Of a stretch of DNA of 64,000 bases, positions 16,917 through 25,405 are shown piece after piece. Origin of the DNA: Bradyrhizobium sp. WBAH42 (GTDB taxonomy: Bacteria; Pseudomonadota; Alphaproteobacteria; Rhizobiales; Xanthobacteraceae); NCBI RefSeq assembly GCF_024585265.1, contig NZ_CP036533.1, positions 3,667,001-3,731,000 on the forward strand. The letters run 5' to 3'. The first letter of the stretch is position 1, and every line of letters begins with the position of its first letter. The notes beneath the pieces were generated by a model. That model saw only the letters and a list, made by a program, of their open reading frames with translations. It was not told where the DNA came from and did no database searches. The translations under genes and the position numbers were made by a program.

Positions 16917-18536
16917 CTACTTCGCATCCTCCAGGATCATGGTCGCACCCTTCTCCGCGATCATCGCGGTCGGCGTATTGGTGTTGCCCGACGTAATCGT
17001 CGGCATGATCGAGGCATCGACGATGCGCAAATTGCCAAGGCCATAGAAGCGCAGGCGCTCATCCACCACCGCCATCGGGTCGTTTGCCGTGCCCATCTTC
17101 GCGGTGCCGACAGGGTGGAAAATGGTGGTGCCGATGTCGCCGGCGGCCTTTGCCAGCGAGGCGTCGTCATCGCCGACCGTCGGCCCCGGCAGATATTCGC
17201 TGGGCCGGTATTTTGCCAGAGCCTTCTGCCGCATCAGGCGGCGCGTGGTGCGGATGGCGTCTGCGGCGACCTGGCGGTCGTCGTCCGTCGACAGGTAGTT
17301 CGGCGCGATGATCGGCTTCTCGTCCGGGCTCGCCGAACGCGGTCGCACCGTGCCGCGCGAGGTCGGCTGCAGATTGCAGGCACTGACGGTGATCGCAGGG
17401 AAGCGATGCAGGGGATCGCCGAACTTGTCGAGCGACAGCGGCTGCACGTGGAACTGGATGTTGGCGCGGGCGCGCGTCGCATCGGAGCGCGTGAAGATGC
17501 CGAGCTGCGAGGGTGCCATGGTCAGCGGACCGCGGCGGCGGAAGGCGTAGTCGAGCCCCATCAGGCCGCGGCGGAACAGATTGTAATAGGTCTCGTTCAG
17601 CGTGCGCACGCCCTCGACCTTGTAGATCGCGCGTTGCTGGAGATGGTCTTGGAGATTGCGCCCGACGCCGGGCTTGTCCATGACGATGTCGATGCCGAGC
17701 GGCGACAGCCAGTGGGCAGGGCCGATGCCGGAGCGATGCAGCACCTGCACCGAGCCGATGGAGCCTGCCGAGAGCACCACCTCGCGCTTCGCGCGCGCCT
17801 CGATGATCTCGCCGTTCTGGATGAAGCGCACGCCGACGGCGCGGCCCTGCTCGATGATGAGGCGGTCGACCAGCACGTGCTTCTCGAGCCGCAGGTTCGG
17901 ACGGTTGAGCGCGGGCTTTAGGAAGCCGCGCGCCGACGACCAGCGCCGGCCGCGCTTCTGGTTGACGTGGAAATAGCTGGTGCCTTCGTTGTCGCCGGTG
18001 TTGAAATCCGGGATGCGCTTGATGCCCATCTCCTCGGCCGCGTCACCGACGGCATCGAGAACTGCCCATGACAGCCGCGGCGCCTCGATGCGCCAACCGC
18101 CCCCGGCGCCGTGATGCTCGCTGGCGCCAAGGAAGTGGTCCTCGAGGCGCTTGAACAGCGGCAGCACGTCGTCATAGCCCCAGCCGGTCAGCCCAAGCTG
18201 GCGCCAGTGATCGTAGTCGGCAGCCTGGCCGCGCATCGAGATCATGGCGTTGATCGCCGAGCAGCCGCCGATCACCTTGCCGCGCGGATAGGCCAGCGAA
18301 CGGCCGTTCAGGCCCGGCTCGGCCTCGGTCTTGAACATCCAGTCCGAACGCGGATTGCCGATGGCGAAGAGATAGCCGACCGGAATGTGGAACCAGATCC
18401 AATTGTCGTCGCCGCCGGCTTCCAGGATGAGGACGCGGTTGTTGCGATCAGCTGACAGCCGGTTCGCGATGATACAGCCTGCCGTACCGGCTCCGACGAC
18501 AATGTAGTCAAACTCACCTTCAAGCCGCCTCGGCAT
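16917..18536 (-). CDS. GMC-family FAD oxidoreductase
   Basis: 539 aa from the ATG at 18536; the longer open frame upstream is an antisense shadow of the M20 gene. The N-terminal ADP-binding motif is DYIVVGAGTAGCIIANRLS, followed by VLILEAGG. The GMC signatures YPRGKVIGGCSAINAM and VVLSAGSIGSVQVLHRSGIG are present. The C-terminal catalytic region has FHPVGTAKMG and ITSGNTNTPTAMIAEKGA. This is the choline dehydrogenase/alcohol dehydrogenase-like group; the substrate is probably a primary alcohol but cannot be set. It is transcribed away from the M20 gene, with a 171-nt shared promoter region. Confidence 0.9.
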   Translation of the reverse strand: MPRRLEGEFDYIVVGAGTAGCIIANRLSADRNNRVLILEAGGDDNWIWFHIPVGYLFAIGNPRSDWMFKTEAEPGLNGRSLAYPRGKVIGGCSAINAMISMRGQAADYDHWRQLGLTGWGYDDVLPLFKRLEDHFLGASEHHGAGGGWRIEAPRLSWAVLDAVGDAAEEMGIKRIPDFNTGDNEGTSYFHVNQKRGRRWSSARGFLKPALNRPNLRLEKHVLVDRLIIEQGRAVGVRFIQNGEIIEARAKREVVLSAGSIGSVQVLHRSGIGPAHWLSPLGIDIVMDKPGVGRNLQDHLQQRAIYKVEGVRTLNETYYNLFRRGLMGLDYAFRRRGPLTMAPSQLGIFTRSDATRARANIQFHVQPLSLDKFGDPLHRFPAITVSACNLQPTSRGTVRPRSASPDEKPIIAPNYLSTDDDRQVAADAIRTTRRLMRQKALAKYRPSEYLPGPTVGDDDASLAKAAGDIGTTIFHPVGTAKMGTANDPMAVVDERLRFYGLGNLRIVDASIMPTITSGNTNTPTAMIAEKGATMILEDAK

Positions 18537-18707
18537 TCTGCTTCCACCCGAATGGTCTCTTTGCGTTCGTCTAATAGGCTGACGCAGCCGATCGGGACAA
18601 GCCCGGCCATGCCGGGTGAACAGGGCTAGACCCCGATTGCCGGCGGTTGGGTGGACCGACGCTTGCATGGTAGACAGTCCTGTATTTCCACCAGCTCGAG
18701 ACCTTCC

Positions 18708-19880
18708 ATGCCCATTGTGAACCGCGTCGCCGACCTTCAACCCGATATCCAGGCCTGGCGGCGGGACATCCATCAGCATCCCGAGCTGCTGTACGATGTC
18801 CACCGCACCGCAGCATTCGTTGCGGACCGGCTGCGGGAGTTCGGCTGCGATGAGGTCGTGACCGGCCTCGGCCAGACCGGCGTTGTCGGCGTGATCAAGG
18901 GCAACAAGCCGGCCGGCGAGGGGCTCAAGGTGATCGGCATGCGTGCCGACATGGATGCGCTTCCGGTCGAGGAGCAGACCAATCTGCCTTACGCCTCCAA
19001 GACCCCCGGCAAGATGCACGCCTGCGGTCATGACGGCCACACCGCGATGCTGCTCGGGGCGGCCCGCTATCTCGCCGAGACGCGCAATTTTGCCGGCGAT
19101 GCCGTGGTGATCTTCCAGCCCGCCGAGGAGGGCGGCGCCGGCGGCGCGGCCATGGTCAAGGACGGCCTGATGGAGCGCTTCGGCATCGAGCAGGTCTACG
19201 GCATGCACAACGGCCCGGGCATCCCGGTCGGCTCGTTCGCGATCCGGCCAGGCCCCATCATGGCGGCGACCGACGAGGTCGACATCATGATCGAAGGCCT
19301 CGGCGGCCACGCCGCGCGTCCGCACAAATGCGTCGATTCCGTGCTGGTCGGCGCGCAGGTAATCACGGCCCTGCAGTCGATCGTCTCCCGCAGCGTCGAT
19401 CCCCTGGAATCGGCGGTGATCTCGATCTGCGAGTTCCACGCCGGCAACGCCCGCAACGTCATTCCGCAGACCGCGACGCTGAGAGGCACCATCCGCACGC
19501 TGACGCCGGAGGTGCGCAAGCTGGTCGAGAAGCGCGTGCATGAGGTCGTGGCGGGCGTGGCGCAGATCACCGGCGCCAAGATCGACCTGCACTACAAGCG
19601 CAACTATCCCGTCGTGAACAACCATGCCGCGGAAACCGAGGTGGCACGGCGCATCGCCACGCAGGTCGCGGGCGAGTCCCATGTCCACGAGATGGCGCCG
19701 CTGATGGGCGGCGAGGATTTCGCCTACATGCTGGAAGCGCGGCCCGGCGCCTTCATCTTCTGCGGCAACGGCGACAGCGCCGGCCTGCATCACCCCGCCT
19801 ACAATTTCAACGACGAGGCGATCGTCTACGGCACGTCCTATTGGGTGAAGCTGGTCGAGGAGCAGCTCGCGGCGTCGTAG
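18708..19880 (+). CDS. M20-family amidohydrolase (hippurate hydrolase-like)
   Basis: 390 aa from the ATG at 18708. Metal-dependent amidohydrolase of the M20D group, which hydrolyses N-acyl amino acids such as hippurate or N-acetyl amino acids. The zinc-ligand motifs are MHACGHDGHTAM, PAEEGGAGGAAM and YGMHNGPG, and MGGEDFAYMLEARPGAFIF supplies the last ligands. The dimerisation domain lies in the middle (GGHAARPHKCVDSV). It cleaves amides and is not expected to be secreted, since no signal peptide is seen. It is divergent from the GMC oxidoreductase. Confidence 0.9.
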   Translation: MPIVNRVADLQPDIQAWRRDIHQHPELLYDVHRTAAFVADRLREFGCDEVVTGLGQTGVVGVIKGNKPAGEGLKVIGMRADMDALPVEEQTNLPYASKTPGKMHACGHDGHTAMLLGAARYLAETRNFAGDAVVIFQPAEEGGAGGAAMVKDGLMERFGIEQVYGMHNGPGIPVGSFAIRPGPIMAATDEVDIMIEGLGGHAARPHKCVDSVLVGAQVITALQSIVSRSVDPLESAVISICEFHAGNARNVIPQTATLRGTIRTLTPEVRKLVEKRVHEVVAGVAQITGAKIDLHYKRNYPVVNNHAAETEVARRIATQVAGESHVHEMAPLMGGEDFAYMLEARPGAFIFCGNGDSAGLHHPAYNFNDEAIVYGTSYWVKLVEEQLAAS

Positions 19881-19891
19881 CTTTTCGTCAC

Positions 19892-20022
19892 CTCGCCCCG
19901 CTTGCGGGGAGAGGTCGGCGCGAAGCGCCGGGTGAGGGGGACTCTCCGCGAGTCCATCTGTCACTATTTTCTCGGATGGAGCCCCCCACCCCAGCCCTCT
20001 CCCCGTAAGAACGGGGAGAGGG
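19892..20022. repeat. Intergenic palindromic repeat, possible terminator of the PiT gene
   Basis: A GC-rich element with hairpins at both ends: CCCCGCTTGCGGGG on the left and a perfect 11-bp stem CCCTCTCCCCG/CGGGGAGAGGG (19995-20005 with 20012-20022) on the right. It separates two convergent genes. From memory, related sequence is common between rhizobial genes; copy number is not shown here. Confidence 0.75.
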
Positions 20023-20030
20023 AGCGGCTC

Positions 20031-21659
20031 TCAGAACATCCGCGAGAAGATCACATAGAGCGTCGCCGACAGCATGATCGCGCAGGGCAGCGTCAGCACC
20101 CAGGCCATCAGCAGGTTGCGGATCGTCGACCATTGCAGGCCCGAACCGTTCGCCGCCATGGTGCCGGCGACGCCCGACGACAGCACATGCGTGGTGGAGA
20201 CCGGAAGGCCGAACACGTCGGCCGCGCCGATCGTGGCGGCGGCCACGAGCTCGGCGGACGCTCCTTGCGCGTAGGTGAGATGGCTCTTGCCGATCTTCTC
20301 GCCGACCGTGATGACGATGCGCTTCCATCCGATCATGGTGCCGAGGCCGAGCGCGATGGCGACCGCGATCTTCACCCAGTTCGGGATGAACTTCGTGGCG
20401 GCATCGAGCGATCCCTTGTAGGCGTTCAGCGCCGCGATCTCCTCCTTGGTGAGATCGTTCTCCTTGTCCTTCATCAGGAAGCGGATCGCTTCGGAGGTCA
20501 TGTACATGTCGTTGCGGGTGTTGCCGACGGCTTCCGCGGGCACCTTGTTCAGCGTGCCATATTTGGCGACCTGGTCGCCGACATCCTTCACCAGCACGGC
20601 AAGCGAGGGATAGGTGCCCTCGTTGATGTGGCGCAGCGTGATGTACTGCGTCACGGCGGGGCGGGGATCGCCGATGATGCTGTGGCCGGCGCCCTTCGCC
20701 GAGATCACCTTGGCGGCGGCATCGGAGGTCTTCTGGAACTGGACGACCTGCGATTCCGGCAGCGCGCGGTTGAGCGCGTAGGCCGTCGGCACGGTGCCGA
20801 TCAGGATCAGCATGATCAGGCCCATGCCCTTCTGGCCGTCGTTCGAGCCGTGCGCGAAGCTGACGCCGGTGCAGGTCGCGATCAAGAGGCCGCGGATCCA
20901 CAGCGGCGGCGCCTTGTTGCCCTCCGGCGCGGAATAGAGCGCCGGGTTGCGCACGATGAACTTGAGCAGGAGCAACAGCGTGGCGGCGCAGATGAAGCCG
21001 AACAGGGGCGACAGCAGCAGCGCGTAGCCGATCTCGGTCGCCTTGGTCCAGTCCACGCCCGAGGTGCCGTCGCGGCCGCGCATGACGGCGTTGGCGACGC
21101 CGACGCCGATGATCGAGCCGATCAGCGTATGCGAGGAGGAGGCGGGCAGGCCGAAAAACCAGGTGCCGAGATTCCACAGGATCGCGGCGATCAGCAGCGC
21201 GAACACCATGGCAAAACCGGCGCTGGAGCCGACCTGGAGGATCAGCTCGACGGGCAGCAGCGAGACGATGCCGAAGGCGACCGCGCCGGAGGACAGGAGC
21301 ACGCCGAGGAAGTTGAAGAAGCCCGACCACATCACCGCGACCTCGGCCGGCAGCGAATGGGTGTAGATCACGGTCGCCACCGCATTGGCGGTGTCGTGGA
21401 AGCCGTTGACGAATTCGAAGCCCAGCGCAATTAGGAGCGCGACGAACAGGAGGATGTAGGGCAGGTAGGTCGTGACCCGCGCGCCGGTGGCATTGACGTC
21501 GACATAGATGCTGTAGGCGACGAACAGCAGGCCCGCGGCGAGGATGCCGAAGAACAGGATCATCGTCAGCGGATTGAAGCCCTTGTCGAGATTTGGCCGC
21601 GAGGCCGGCTGGACGGGCGCGGGATCTGCTACCGCGCGGTCGAATGCAACATCGGTCAT
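20031..21659 (-). CDS. PiT-family inorganic phosphate transporter
   Basis: 542 aa from the ATG at 21659. Low-affinity phosphate:cation symporter of the PiT family in the inner membrane. The two family repeats are visible: FEFVNGFHDTANAVATVIYT in the N-terminal half and SFAHGSNDGQKGMG in the C-terminal half, together with the partner motifs FGLPASSSHTLIGSIIG and FGLPVSTTHVLSSG. A hydrophilic loop of about 150 residues lies between the halves. The N-terminal 45 residues are cytoplasmic and Pro/Ala/Asp-rich. No PhoU-like gene is adjacent. Confidence 0.93.
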   Translation of the reverse strand: MTDVAFDRAVADPAPVQPASRPNLDKGFNPLTMILFFGILAAGLLFVAYSIYVDVNATGARVTTYLPYILLFVALLIALGFEFVNGFHDTANAVATVIYTHSLPAEVAVMWSGFFNFLGVLLSSGAVAFGIVSLLPVELILQVGSSAGFAMVFALLIAAILWNLGTWFFGLPASSSHTLIGSIIGVGVANAVMRGRDGTSGVDWTKATEIGYALLLSPLFGFICAATLLLLLKFIVRNPALYSAPEGNKAPPLWIRGLLIATCTGVSFAHGSNDGQKGMGLIMLILIGTVPTAYALNRALPESQVVQFQKTSDAAAKVISAKGAGHSIIGDPRPAVTQYITLRHINEGTYPSLAVLVKDVGDQVAKYGTLNKVPAEAVGNTRNDMYMTSEAIRFLMKDKENDLTKEEIAALNAYKGSLDAATKFIPNWVKIAVAIALGLGTMIGWKRIVITVGEKIGKSHLTYAQGASAELVAAATIGAADVFGLPVSTTHVLSSGVAGTMAANGSGLQWSTIRNLLMAWVLTLPCAIMLSATLYVIFSRMF

Positions 21660-21776
21660 GTCTGGACGCCCCTTAACTTTCAGGTCAAGGCATTGTCCGC
21701 GATGGATTTGAAGCCTGGATGACAACCGAGGCGCGAAAGCTGTTTTCCTGCAAGTATGCCGTTGTCCTGCCAGTGC

Positions 21777-23219
21777 TTAGGCGGCGCGTGCGGCCTTTTT
21801 CTGCAAGCCGGCGGCGATCTTCAGATCCTCGACAAAGCGTCGATACTCCAGCACCTTGGCTTCGGGATCGGGCAGCCGCAGCAGATAGGACGGATGCACC
21901 GTCACGAGCGCCTTGCGCCCGTCGGGAAGATCGATCAACCGGCCGCGGTTCTTGCCGATCGGAGTGATCTTGCCGAACACGCTTTGAGCGGCGGTGGCGC
22001 CCATCGCCACGATGAGATCGGGCTGGATTGCCGAAACTTCCCGCTCATACCATTGCCGGCACGCCCGGATCTCCGGGGTGTTCGGCTTCTGGTGCAGACG
22101 GATCTTTCCGCGCGGCACGAATTTGAAGTGCTTCACCGCGTTGGTGACATAGACCTTCTTGCGGTCGACGCCGGCCTCCTCCAGCGCGCGGTCGAGCATC
22201 TGCCCGGCCGGGCCGACGAAGGGGTGACCGGCGAGGTCTTCCTTGTCGCCGGGCTGCTCGCCGACCAGCATGATGTTGGCATTCTTCGGGCCTTCGCCGA
22301 ACACGGTCTGCGTCGCGTCCTTGTACAGATGGCAGGCGCGGCAATGCGCGGCCTCCTCGCGGAGCGTTTCGAGATCGTCGGCAGCTGGCTTGCGTTTCAT
22401 CGGAGCCTCCGGCCGCTTCTGAGGCTTATGCGGATCGGTTGCGGCATTGGCGATCATGGCACCGGTCATGCGTTCGGCGTCCTCGATCAAGGGCTTAATG
22501 ATCGAAGCCTCGGGCAGGTTCCTCCAATATTTCTTCGGCATCTCGGCCTGCATCGCCTTCACCTTGAGCCGGGCCGGATTGAAGATGCTGGCGTAGTAAC
22601 GCCGCCAGGTTTCCTCGAGACGGTCTTCGCCCGGCGCCTCGCTCTTGCTGACGCCCGGCGTGAACGAGAGCGCATGGCCGTCCCAATGCGCGCAGAGGTC
22701 CGGGGTCAGGATCGACCAGGGCATGTCGGCAAAGCGCTTGGCGAAGAACGGCGCGGCGAGCTCGACGATATGATGCTCCGGCTCGAACCAGGCGACGTAA
22801 TGCGCCTGGCGTTCCCGGCCGATCTCGCGGAAGCGGACGAAGGCATGCATCTTGTGCTCGTCGCGATAGACCGCTTTCGCCATGGAAGTGACGCGCGCGA
22901 CATCAGGATCGGTCGCGACCTCGATGAGATCGTGGTTGTCCTTCAGCCGGAACAGCAGGCGATAGAGGATCGCAAAGCGCTCGCCGTCGCGGTGCAGGAT
23001 CGCCGCCTTGGCGAGCTCGACGAATTTGCCTGATACGTTGAAGGTGCCGTCGTTCACCTCGAGGATCGGAGACGGCGCGGGGGACGCGAACAACTCGGCT
23101 TCGCCGCCTTGCACGGTCCAGGTGACGTCGCTGGGCGGCACGTGGTGAAGCACGAGGCTGCGCGCGGCATTGCGCCAGCCGTCGAAATCGGTTTCGGTGT
23201 CGAGGGTGATGTACTGCAT
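21777..23219 (-). CDS. udgX: UdgX uracil-DNA glycosylase fused to DUF4130 domain
   Basis: 480 aa. Residues 1 to about 250 form a DUF4130/TIGR03915-like domain usually found with a radical SAM partner. Residues about 285-480 are a family 4-like uracil-DNA glycosylase with the motifs LVGEQPGDKEDLAGHPFVGP and VTVHPSYLLRL, and cysteines C293, C296 and C387 suited to an iron-sulfur cluster. The UdgX hallmark loop is present as RGKIRLHQK with H376, the residue that in UdgX bonds covalently to the abasic site. Its start overlaps the stop of the upstream radical SAM gene by one base, so the two are coupled and share the LexA box at 24537. Confidence 0.9.
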   Translation of the reverse strand: MQYITLDTETDFDGWRNAARSLVLHHVPPSDVTWTVQGGEAELFASPAPSPILEVNDGTFNVSGKFVELAKAAILHRDGERFAILYRLLFRLKDNHDLIEVATDPDVARVTSMAKAVYRDEHKMHAFVRFREIGRERQAHYVAWFEPEHHIVELAAPFFAKRFADMPWSILTPDLCAHWDGHALSFTPGVSKSEAPGEDRLEETWRRYYASIFNPARLKVKAMQAEMPKKYWRNLPEASIIKPLIEDAERMTGAMIANAATDPHKPQKRPEAPMKRKPAADDLETLREEAAHCRACHLYKDATQTVFGEGPKNANIMLVGEQPGDKEDLAGHPFVGPAGQMLDRALEEAGVDRKKVYVTNAVKHFKFVPRGKIRLHQKPNTPEIRACRQWYEREVSAIQPDLIVAMGATAAQSVFGKITPIGKNRGRLIDLPDGRKALVTVHPSYLLRLPDPEAKVLEYRRFVEDLKIAAGLQKKAARAA

Positions 23220-24454
23220 CAGAAGCCAAATCCCAGTTGCGTTGCCTTCGGCTTGAACCGTTCGATCAGCCCGGCGGAATCGAGACGATGCGATGAGGGG
23301 CGGTGATCGCTGAGGACGATGAACGGCAGCGCCTTGTTGCGTGGCACATGCAGCTGCGCGAGATCGGCGAGGCGGATCGTGGTGGTGCGCCTTGTTGCGA
23401 TGATGCGGTCGACCGTCCTGGTGCCGAAGCCCGGAACGCGCAGCAGTTCCTCACGGCTGGCGCGGTTGACGTCGAGCGGGAAGCGGTCGCGGTGGCGCAG
23501 CGCCCAGGCGAGCTTGGGATCGATGTCGAGCGGCAGCATCGCGCTGTCGTCGACGATCTCGCCGACATCGAAGCCGTAGAACCGCATCAGCCAGTCGGCC
23601 TGGTAGAGCCGGTGCTCGCGCAGCAGCGGCGGCGCGCGCAGGGGCAGTGCGCGGCTGGCATCGGGGATCGGGCTGAAGGCGGAGTAATAGACGCGCCGCA
23701 GCCGGTAGGCGCCGTAAAGGTTGGCGCTGGTGTGGAGAATGGTGTGATCGGAGGCGCTGTCTGCGCCGACGATCATCTGGGTGCTCTGTCCGGCCGGCGC
23801 AAAGCGCTGCGGCTTGGCCTTTGTCTTCGTTGCGCGGTTCTCCTCGGCCTCATCCAGCTTCAACCGCAGCCGGCCCATGGTGCGGCGGATCGCGCGCACG
23901 TCCTTCTCAGGCGCGAATTGCTGCAGGCTGGTCTCCTCAGGCATCTCGATGTTGATCGAAAGGCGGTCGGCATATTTGCCGGCCTCGGCGATCAGCGCAT
24001 CGTCGGCCTCGGGAATGGTCTTCAGGTGGATGTAGCCGCGGAAGTGATGCTCCTCGCGCAGTTTGCGCGCGACGCTCACCACTTGCTCCATCGTGTAGTC
24101 GGGGCTGCGGATGATGCCGGAGGAGAGAAACAGGCCCTCGATGTAGTTGCGCCGGTAGAAGTCGAGCGTGAGCTTGACCAATTCGTCGATGGTGAAGCGG
24201 GCGCGTGCTACGTTCGAGGACGCGCGGTTGACGCAATAGAGGCAATCGTAATTGCAGGCGTTGGTCAGCAGCACCTTGAGCAGCGAGATGCAGCGTCCGT
24301 CCGGCGCGTAGGAATGGCAGATTCCCATGCCTGGCGCGGTCGAGCCCATGCCCTTGCCGTCGCTGGAATCCCGCTTCTCGGTGCCGCTGGAGGCGCAGGA
24401 TGCGTCGTATTTGGCGGCGTCCGCCAGAATCTCCAGTTTGCGTTGCACGTCCAT
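23219..24454 (-). CDS. SplB-like radical SAM protein, putative DNA repair/modification
   Basis: 411 aa from the ATG at 24454; the frame upstream is an antisense shadow of imuA. The CxxxCxxC cluster motif is CNYDCLYC (C67, C71, C74). The C-terminus has a helix-hairpin-helix DNA-binding element, VNRASREELLRVPGFGTRTV, at about residues 340-365. This combination matches the TIGR03916 putative DNA modification/repair radical SAM family, which regularly pairs with the DUF4130 domain found in the next gene. A resemblance to spore photoproduct lyase is general and does not prove photoproduct repair. The LexA box sits 83 nt upstream, so it is expected to be SOS-induced. Confidence 0.85.
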   Translation of the reverse strand: MDVQRKLEILADAAKYDASCASSGTEKRDSSDGKGMGSTAPGMGICHSYAPDGRCISLLKVLLTNACNYDCLYCVNRASSNVARARFTIDELVKLTLDFYRRNYIEGLFLSSGIIRSPDYTMEQVVSVARKLREEHHFRGYIHLKTIPEADDALIAEAGKYADRLSINIEMPEETSLQQFAPEKDVRAIRRTMGRLRLKLDEAEENRATKTKAKPQRFAPAGQSTQMIVGADSASDHTILHTSANLYGAYRLRRVYYSAFSPIPDASRALPLRAPPLLREHRLYQADWLMRFYGFDVGEIVDDSAMLPLDIDPKLAWALRHRDRFPLDVNRASREELLRVPGFGTRTVDRIIATRRTTTIRLADLAQLHVPRNKALPFIVLSDHRPSSHRLDSAGLIERFKPKATQLGFGF

Positions 24455-24536
24455 TTTGGAATCCCTTTGATTCAACTCATGAATCCGACAGCGCGCCAAT
24501 TCGATTGACTCTTCGAGCACCGTTAGCTTTATATTA

Positions 24537-24551
24537 GAACATATCATGAAC
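24537..24551. promoter_or_regulatory. LexA (SOS) box in a divergent promoter
   Basis: GAACATATCATGAAC: two GAAC direct repeats separated by seven bases, the alphaproteobacterial LexA operator (GTTCN7GTTC on the other strand). It lies between the radical SAM-udgX pair (minus) and imuA-imuB-dnaE2 (plus), so one operator probably represses both operons. Confidence 0.9.
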
Positions 24552-24616
24552 AAATGAGCCAGCCGTTGGTTCTTCTTTTGAAGACCACGGCACCAATTCC
24601 TGAAGGAGCGGCGAGC

Positions 24617-25405
24617 ATGAGCGGCGCACGCATCAGCGCGCTTGCGACCTTGCGCAGCCAGATCGAGCGCATCGAGACGGCGGAGGTCGTGCATCAACAC
24701 GATCGCGTCGCGCTCGGCCACAGCGAGGCCGACAGCGCGCTGAAGGGCGGGCTCGCGCGCGCGGCGATCCACGAGGTGTTTTGCGAGGGGCGCCAGGGCG
24801 CGGCCGCGACGGGCTTTGTCATGGGGCTTGCGGGACGCGTGAGCGCGCGTCGGCCGCTGCTGTGGGTGCGACAGGATTTTTCGGAGCTCGAAGCCGGTGC
24901 GCTGTCGATGAGCGGGCTTGCCGAACTCGGCCTCGATCCGCGCCGTGTCGTGATGGTGCGCGCGGCCGATGTCGAGAGCGCGTTGCGCACCTCGGCCGAT
25001 GCGCTCGCCTGCGATGCGCTGGGCGCCGTCGTGCTCGAGTTGTGGGGCGAGACCAGACAGTTCGATCTCGTGGCAAGCCGCAAGTTGACGCTCGCCGCGC
25101 AAGGCTCGGGCGTTACCGGCCTCTTGCTGCGGATGGCGGCGCAGCCGCTGCCTTCGACCGCGGAAACACGATGGATGCTGCGGGCGGCGCATTCGCCGCC
25201 GGGCTCGGTGTGGAGAGCCTGGGGCGCGCCGGTGTTCGATGCCGAACTCTTGCGCAATCGTCATGGCCCGTGCGGCCGGTGGATCATGGAATGGAATTGT
25301 GATGAGTGCCAGTTCAGTGAACCGTCGACGTATCCTCAGCCTGTGGCTGCCGCGCCTGCCCATCGACAGGATCCAGCGGTTCTTCAGCAGCGCCGGGCTG
25401 GGTAA
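24617..25405 (+). CDS. imuA: Translesion mutagenesis protein ImuA
   Basis: 262 aa from the ATG at 24617, preceded by GAAGGAGCGG. The other in-frame ATG at 24554 is only 2 nt after the LexA box, too close to be the likely start. ImuA is a RecA-like accessory protein of the ImuA-ImuB-DnaE2 mutasome. Visible features are IHEVFCEG, PLLWVRQD, VVLELWGE and the C-terminal WIMEWNCDECQFSEP typical of the alphaproteobacterial family. Its 3' end overlaps imuB by 104 nt. It is the first gene of an SOS-regulated operon. Confidence 0.9.
   Translation: MSGARISALATLRSQIERIETAEVVHQHDRVALGHSEADSALKGGLARAAIHEVFCEGRQGAAATGFVMGLAGRVSARRPLLWVRQDFSELEAGALSMSGLAELGLDPRRVVMVRAADVESALRTSADALACDALGAVVLELWGETRQFDLVASRKLTLAAQGSGVTGLLLRMAAQPLPSTAETRWMLRAAHSPPGSVWRAWGAPVFDAELLRNRHGPCGRWIMEWNCDECQFSEPSTYPQPVAAAPAHRQDPAVLQQRRAG

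Noticed and set aside
16917..19964. A 1015-aa minus-strand open frame
   Set aside because: Its first part is antisense to the M20 amidohydrolase; only the part from the ATG at 18536 has protein family features (GMC oxidoreductase).
24554..24616. Upstream ATG of imuA at 24554
   Set aside because: It lies 2 nt from the LexA box, leaving little room for a leader; the ATG at 24617 has a good purine-rich ribosome-binding site.
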